Shown piece by piece: positions 6,435 through 10,328 of a stretch of DNA of 10,328 nt (position 1 is the stretch's first letter; each line of letters starts with the position of its first letter). Source of the stretch: Clostridiales bacterium (GTDB taxonomy: Bacteria; Bacillota; Clostridia; Christensenellales; Aristaeellaceae); NCBI GenBank assembly GCA_012512355.1, contig JAAZEI010000177.1:1-10328 (forward strand). Reading direction: 5' to 3'. Made by a program: the position numbers and the translations under genes. The notes under the pieces were generated by a model. It ran no database searches. It had not been told where the DNA came from and was given only the letters and a program-made list of their open reading frames with translations.

Positions 6435-7667
6435 ATGAAGAAACAGTTTCTTTGTTTTGCGGGGGCTCTTTTCCTGATTGCCTTTTTGAGTTCTGCTGCA
6501 GCGCAAGCACCAGACATCAGTGAGCAGACCAGGTTTGAAGCAAGGAGCAACCAAAGATACTTACACCGTCTGACAGACCGCAACTATAAAAGCGCTTGGT
6601 CAGGAAGCAAGGGGCAAGGAGCACTTGATATCATCAGCCCTACCCCTATTCACGGTCTGTATATTTGCTGGCAGCAACAGCCAAGAGCTTTCTCTATCCA
6701 AACCATCAGCAATAATCAGGTATCTGCAACGAACTATATTGAGAGCGCAGAATTTGTTCATCAATATTACCCGCTGCAAGGCCAGACGCACATACGTCTG
6801 GTGCCTGAACTAGATAACGGAAAAAACTTCTCAATAGAAGAATTATTTGTTCTGGGAAATGGCGATGTACCTTCCTGGGTGCAGCAATGGCAGCCAAGCC
6901 ATGAAGATGCAGACCTGATGCTGCTTTTCGCGCATCCTGACGATGAGGTATTATTTTTCGGTGGATTGCTGCCTTATTATGCCAAAGAACGCGGCTTAAA
7001 AGTATTGCCTGTATTGTTTACCGATGCAGGCGCAATGCGTCGCAGCGAGCTTCTCAACAGCCTTTGGAGCCTTGGTATCGAACATTATCCTGTGATGGGT
7101 TCCTTTCCTGACTTGTATGCCAACAATCTTGAACACGCTTATAAACGTAACGGCAAACGTAAATCCAATGATTTTTTGACAGAAATAATTCGCAAACATA
7201 GACCCGAGGTGGTTGTCACCCATGACATCAGGGGTGAGTATGGTCATGGGGTTCACCGTTTATGTGCGGACATCGCCATCAATAGCATTAAATATGCGAT
7301 GGATGAATCACGTCACCCCAACTCTTATCAAGAATACGGGCCTTTCCAGATAAAAAAATTATACCTTCATCTCTACCAAAGAAAAGACCGCGATGTCAGT
7401 ATTGAAATGGATTGGGACCAGCCGCTTGTTTCCTTTTCGGGAAAAACAGGTTTAGAATTAGCGGTCAATGCCTATCGGCAATTTCACCTTTCCCAGCACC
7501 GTTACGAACAATACAGCGTTGAACCGCGCGAAAGCCGGCATAGCAGTTATCGCTTTGGTTTATATTACAGCGATGTAGGAGATGATATTCTAAAAAACGA
7601 TTTCATGGAGAATGTTGTGCCTGACTATATGATAAAAGATGAAATATTTACGGAGGATAAAAGATGA
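6435..7667 (+). CDS. Exported PIG-L/LmbE-family zinc-dependent deacetylase
   Basis: The 410-residue protein starts with a signal peptide (MKK, hydrophobic 5-20, probable cleavage near SSAAA/Q at 20-24), so it should act outside the membrane. No lipobox is seen. Residues about 30-150 look like an all-beta, discoidin-like accessory domain ending in PSWVQQWQP. The PIG-L domain begins at about 159. AHPDDE (166-171) supplies the expected zinc ligands H167 and D170 and the general base D169. THDIRGEYGHGVH (262-274) supplies H271 and the third zinc ligand H274. The family removes N-acetyl groups from GlcNAc-type sugars and related compounds; the substrate here is unknown. ATG 6435 has GAAAGGA at 6421-6427 and begins the signal peptide; ATG 6402 and TTG 6363 lie at or before the transcription start. 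It overlaps galE by 4 bp (ATGA). Close relatives with this architecture occur in clostridia. Confidence 0.9.
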   Translation: MKKQFLCFAGALFLIAFLSSAAAQAPDISEQTRFEARSNQRYLHRLTDRNYKSAWSGSKGQGALDIISPTPIHGLYICWQQQPRAFSIQTISNNQVSATNYIESAEFVHQYYPLQGQTHIRLVPELDNGKNFSIEELFVLGNGDVPSWVQQWQPSHEDADLMLLFAHPDDEVLFFGGLLPYYAKERGLKVLPVLFTDAGAMRRSELLNSLWSLGIEHYPVMGSFPDLYANNLEHAYKRNGKRKSNDFLTEIIRKHRPEVVVTHDIRGEYGHGVHRLCADIAINSIKYAMDESRHPNSYQEYGPFQIKKLYLHLYQRKDRDVSIEMDWDQPLVSFSGKTGLELAVNAYRQFHLSQHRYEQYSVEPRESRHSSYRFGLYYSDVGDDILKNDFMENVVPDYMIKDEIFTEDKR

Positions 7668-8680
7668 AGGTGCTCGTTACCGGAGGAGCCGGGTACATAG
7701 GCTCCCATACCTGCCTGGAATTGCTGCGTCAGGGGCATGATATCGTGGTGGCTGACAGCTTGTATAACGCAAAACCCGAAGCGCTCAAGCGTATCAGGGA
7801 GCTGTCAAAACGTGATTTTCAATTTTACGAGATTGATATCCGGAATGAAGCTGAGCTTGAAAGAGTATTCGCAGAACATGCCTTCGACTGCGTTATTCAT
7901 TTTGCCGGTTTAAAAGCGGTCGGTGAGTCAGTCGGACTTCCCCTGAAGTACTACGATAATAACGTAGGCAGCACCATTACCCTCTGCCGTGTGATGAAAA
8001 ACAACAAGGTAAAGCGTATTATTTTTTCGTCATCAGCCACTGTGTACCGGCCTGGCGTCTTGATGCCTGTTGATGAAACAGCAGAGCTTGGCTGCAGCAG
8101 CCCCTATGGCTGGACGAAATTCATGTGTGAGCAGATTTTGCGAGATGTCGTCACAGCTTACCCGGACTGGTCAGTCGTGTTATTGCGCTACTTCAATCCT
8201 ATTGGCGCAGATCCTTCCGGCCGTATCGGTGAGGATCCGACAGGCATTCCTAACAACCTCCTGCCATTTGTCACACAAACAGCCCTTGGCCGTCATGATA
8301 AGCTGCAAATCTTTGGAAATGATTACGCTACGCATGACGGAACAGGCGTGCGTGATTATATCCATGTGGCAGATTTGGCAGACGGCCATGTCGCGGCCCT
8401 TCAATTCGTCATGAACCATAAAGGATGCGAGGCCATTAACTTGGGCACCGGCATTGGCTATAGCGTACTGGATATCGTCAATACTTTTGAAGAAGTGAAT
8501 AAGGTCAAGGTTCCTTATGTCATCTCCCCCCGCCGTCCCGGTGATGTGGATGCGGTTTATGCTAAACCCGATAAGGCAAAAAAACTTTTAGGCTGGGAGG
8601 CCAAACGAACCCTTGACGATATGTGCCGCGACTCCTGGCATTGGCAGAGCAACAATCCCCAGGGCTATCAGGAAGGCTGA
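7664..8680 (+). CDS. galE: UDP-glucose 4-epimerase
   Basis: GalE is a short-chain dehydrogenase-type enzyme that interconverts UDP-glucose and UDP-galactose using bound NAD. The 338-residue length matches the family. The Rossmann motif GGAGYIGSH is at 7-15. The catalytic residues are S124 (in SSSATVY), Y148 and K152 (in SPYGWTK). RYFNPIGADPSG (175-186), RDYIHVADLADGH (230-242) and RRPGDVDAVYA (290-300) are conserved substrate-binding segments, and the C-terminus WHWQSNNPQGY is typical. Aligned by eye, the position equivalent to E. coli Y299/human C307 is V298. A smaller residue there is compatible with also accepting UDP-GlcNAc/GalNAc, but this is inference. R129 replaces the usual glycine after SSSATVY. 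GGAGG at 7652-7656 is its ribosome site, and its start overlaps the deacetylase stop, so the two are cotranscribed and coupled. Confidence 0.96.
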   Translation: MKVLVTGGAGYIGSHTCLELLRQGHDIVVADSLYNAKPEALKRIRELSKRDFQFYEIDIRNEAELERVFAEHAFDCVIHFAGLKAVGESVGLPLKYYDNNVGSTITLCRVMKNNKVKRIIFSSSATVYRPGVLMPVDETAELGCSSPYGWTKFMCEQILRDVVTAYPDWSVVLLRYFNPIGADPSGRIGEDPTGIPNNLLPFVTQTALGRHDKLQIFGNDYATHDGTGVRDYIHVADLADGHVAALQFVMNHKGCEAINLGTGIGYSVLDIVNTFEEVNKVKVPYVISPRRPGDVDAVYAKPDKAKKLLGWEAKRTLDDMCRDSWHWQSNNPQGYQEG

Positions 8681-8716
8681 CGCCGCGTACGCCAGTCCAG
8701 CATTATGAGAGTACTT

Positions 8717-8751
8717 AAAAGGCTGTATGAACTAAACCACACAGCCTTTTT
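8717..8751. terminator. Hairpin terminator between convergent galE and oxidoreductase units
   Basis: AAAAGGCTGT (8717-8726) pairs with ACAGCCTTTT (8741-8750) in a perfect 10-bp stem with a 14-nt loop. On the plus strand it ends in TTTTT (8747-8751), a good terminator for galE, 36 bp past its stop. On the minus strand the arm gives TTTTAAG, so it may also stop the oxidoreductase transcript, whose stop codon is 30 bp away. Confidence 0.8.
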
Positions 8752-8780
8752 AATGCTTTTTTACCCCAGATATTAATTTA

Positions 8781-10079
8781 TCAAGTCGTGAAAACGGGCA
8801 GCTTCTGGGAGGATATTTCCATGCTGACAGCTTTTGCACCTCGGCATAGCTCAAGCATCTGACTGGACATCGCCGCAGATGCCATCTCACCCGGCGTCAG
8901 AATCATCGACTTTCTGCAGGATAACACCTTGTCATCCGCTTTGACCACAAGGTAGTGATTTCTGAACACTTGGACCGGCCTAAACATTAGGCTGATGGAG
9001 AAATCAATGGGAGCATCAGGTAAATTAAGGCGCTGCGGGACTGTTCCACGCACACCCGCGCCATCCGTAACAGGGATCGATGTGCCTTCCCAAGCCTTAC
9101 CTTGGACGTAGGCAGCTGCTGCGCGGCCGGCCACTGAACTTTCTTCTGATACATGATCAACCAGGTCATGCACATGCAGCACATTGCCACAGGCAAAAAC
9201 ACCCGGGATGTTGGTTTGCAGAGTATTGTCTACAATAGCTCCTGATGTTGCGGGGCTTATTTCAACACCTGCGCCCATGGATAATTCATTCTCTGGAATC
9301 AAGCCGACTGAAAGCAGCAAAGTATCACATTCAAATACCTGCTCTGTTCCGGGAATGGGTTTGCGATTTTCATCTACCTGGGAAACCGTTACGCTGCTGA
9401 CACGCTCGCGTCCCTGAATATCAGTCACTGTGTGGCTAAGCAGCAAAGGGATATCGTAGTCTTGCAGACACTGGACAATATTGCGGTTGAGCCCGCTGGA
9501 GTATGGCATTAATTCTACACAAGCCAGTACTTCGGCTCCTTGCAGCGTCATACGTCTGGCCATAATCAGTCCAATATCACCGGAGCCCAGGATCACAACG
9601 CGGCGTCCGGGCATATAACCTTCAAGGTTGACAAAGCGCTGTGCTGTGCCTGCGCTATAAATACCCGCTCCGCGGGTTCCGGGTATAGCCAAAGCACCAC
9701 GCGGACGCTCGCGGCATCCCATCGCCAGGATCACGGCTCCGGCCTCAAACAGCTGCAGCCCACCTTCTTTGCTGATAGCTGTTACTAACCTTTTTTTACT
9801 CACTTCAAGGACTGTCACGCCGGTGCGGATGTCAAGATCAAGTTCTTTGGCCATATCAACATCGCGCTGGGCATATTCGGGTCCTGTCAGTTCTATTTTA
9901 AAACGATGCAGCCCAAAACCATTGTGTATGCACTGCTGGAGAATACCGCCCTGGAAATCTTCGCGCTCGAGCACAACAATGCTTTGAATACCTGCTTCAC
10001 GCGCTGAAATTGCAGCAGCCAAACCCGCAGGACCAGCCCCAACAATTAAAATGTCAACTGGAATTTTTTCAATACTCAT
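8781..10079 (-). CDS. FAD/NAD(P)-dependent oxidoreductase of the GlpA-associated cassette
   Basis: This 432-residue flavoprotein has a two-dinucleotide-binding fold. FAD binds [10 protein letters not shown] (14-23), the NAD(P)-binding motif is [12 protein letters not shown] (165-176), and the second FAD segment is [11 protein letters not shown] (290-300). The family-specific [13 protein letters not shown] is at 44-56 and GCRERPRG at 121-128. A C-terminal domain of about 90 residues ends the protein. In Firmicutes such proteins are encoded directly after a GlpA-like flavoprotein and often before a DUF1667 protein, near glycerol kinase. They are thought to pass electrons from glycerol-3-phosphate oxidation, but the exact reaction is not fixed by sequence. 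ATG 10079 is preceded at 8 nt by GGAGGA (plus 10088-10093) and overlaps the upstream gene by 11 bp. No DUF1667 gene follows here; the next feature is the terminator and convergent galE. Confidence 0.88.
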   Translation of the reverse strand: MSIEKIPVDILIVGAGPAGLAAAISAREAGIQSIVVLEREDFQGGILQQCIHNGFGLHRFKIELTGPEYAQRDVDMAKELDLDIRTGVTVLEVSKKRLVTAISKEGGLQLFEAGAVILAMGCRERPRGALAIPGTRGAGIYSAGTAQRFVNLEGYMPGRRVVILGSGDIGLIMARRMTLQGAEVLACVELMPYSSGLNRNIVQCLQDYDIPLLLSHTVTDIQGRERVSSVTVSQVDENRKPIPGTEQVFECDTLLLSVGLIPENELSMGAGVEISPATSGAIVDNTLQTNIPGVFACGNVLHVHDLVDHVSEESSVAGRAAAAYVQGKAWEGTSIPVTDGAGVRGTVPQRLNLPDAPIDFSISLMFRPVQVFRNHYLVVKADDKVLSCRKSMILTPGEMASAAMSSQMLELCRGAKAVSMEISSQKLPVFTT

Positions 10080-10328
10080 GCTGATTGTCCTCCGGATGAA
10101 AATCGCTCAGCTTCCCGACAAGCAGTCGACTCTCGCCGCCAAACTTAGTAACTTCTTCGAGTTTGATGTGCAGCTCTTCGCTTAAAATCTCTGCAATGCG
10201 AGGGCTGCAAAAGCCTCCCTGGCAGCGGCCCATGCCAGCGCGGGTGCGCCGCTTCACGCCGTCAATGTTTTTTGCGCCAACACTTTGGCGGATAGATTGT
10301 CTGACCTCCGCTTCTGTGACCATTTCGC
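10069..10328 (-). CDS. C-terminal end of a GlpA-like NAD(P)/FAD-dependent dehydrogenase (partial, BFD-like [2Fe-2S] domain)
   Basis: Only the last ~86 residues are visible; the frame stays open to the window edge (codons GAA-ATG, preceded by an incomplete xGC that would be Cys if T precedes). The segment [20 protein letters not shown] carries the C-x4-C pair of a bacterioferritin-associated-ferredoxin-like [2Fe-2S] domain, and ...CEMVTEAEV is the usual motif just before it. This domain ends the ~480-500-residue GlpA-like flavoproteins of Firmicutes, ending in a [14 protein letters not shown] segment. The ATG at 10323 is an internal methionine, not a start. Its 11-bp overlap with the next oxidoreductase indicates a coupled pair. 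Glycerol-3-phosphate is the likely substrate, though the catalytic domain is outside the window. Confidence 0.85.
   Translation of the reverse strand, partial: EMVTEAEVRQSIRQSVGAKNIDGVKRRTRAGMGRCQGGFCSPRIAEILSEELHIKLEEVTKFGGESRLLVGKLSDFHPEDNQHEY

Noticed and set aside
163..8750. Shared AGGCTG core in the hairpins at 163-199 and 8717-8750 as a possible dispersed repeat
   Set aside because: Only about six bases are shared and flanks differ; both are explained as independent terminators.

Overview
The window looks like an ordinary chromosomal segment of a Gram-positive anaerobe, most likely in the class Clostridia. This is inferred from three things. The first is the gene order leuS, alr, membrane protein, rsmD, coaD, hendecad coiled-coil protein; its rsmD-coaD-coiled-coil part is familiar from clostridial genomes. 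The second is the strong AGGAGG-type ribosome binding sites. The third is a clostridial-type glycerol-3-phosphate-dehydrogenase-like flavoprotein pair at the right edge. No transposase, integrase, phage gene, CRISPR array or long repeat was seen.

Layout, left to right. A complete tRNA-Ser(UGA) with encoded CCA lies on the minus strand at 23-111, with a near-consensus promoter at 146-175. Positions 217-6286 hold a compact six-gene minus-strand operon. In transcription order it is leuS (leucyl-tRNA synthetase), alr (alanine racemase), an unrecognised multi-pass membrane protein, rsmD (16S rRNA methyltransferase), coaD (phosphopantetheine adenylyltransferase) and a 214-residue coiled-coil protein with an 11-residue periodicity. 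Gaps inside it are 5, 2 and 6 bp, then a 32-bp overlap, then 29 bp. It appears to start from one sigma-70-type promoter just upstream of leuS and to end at a 14-bp hairpin (163-199). The -35 box of the tRNA-Ser promoter is embedded in that hairpin.

Divergent from leuS is a two-gene plus-strand unit, 6435-8680: an exported PIG-L/LmbE-type zinc deacetylase overlapping by 4 bp with galE (UDP-glucose 4-epimerase). The two divergent promoters face each other across 21 bp, and an 11-bp palindrome covers the -35 box on the deacetylase side. The pairing suggests a role in making and trimming an amino-sugar or galactose-containing surface glycan; that is an inference. A hairpin at 8717-8750 separates galE from a convergent minus-strand unit. 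That unit holds a complete FAD/NAD(P)-dependent oxidoreductase (8781-10079) and, upstream, the C-terminal [2Fe-2S] BFD-like end of a GlpA-like dehydrogenase that runs off the window.

The genes are mostly housekeeping: translation (leuS, rsmD, tRNA-Ser), cell wall D-alanine (alr), coenzyme A (coaD), sugar nucleotide metabolism (galE) and probable glycerol-3-phosphate oxidation. I did not find a convincing new multi-gene system. The points most worth following up are the terminator/tRNA-promoter overlap, the exported deacetylase-galE pair with its palindromic divergent promoter, a leuS leader too short for a T-box, and the unnamed membrane protein inside a core operon.
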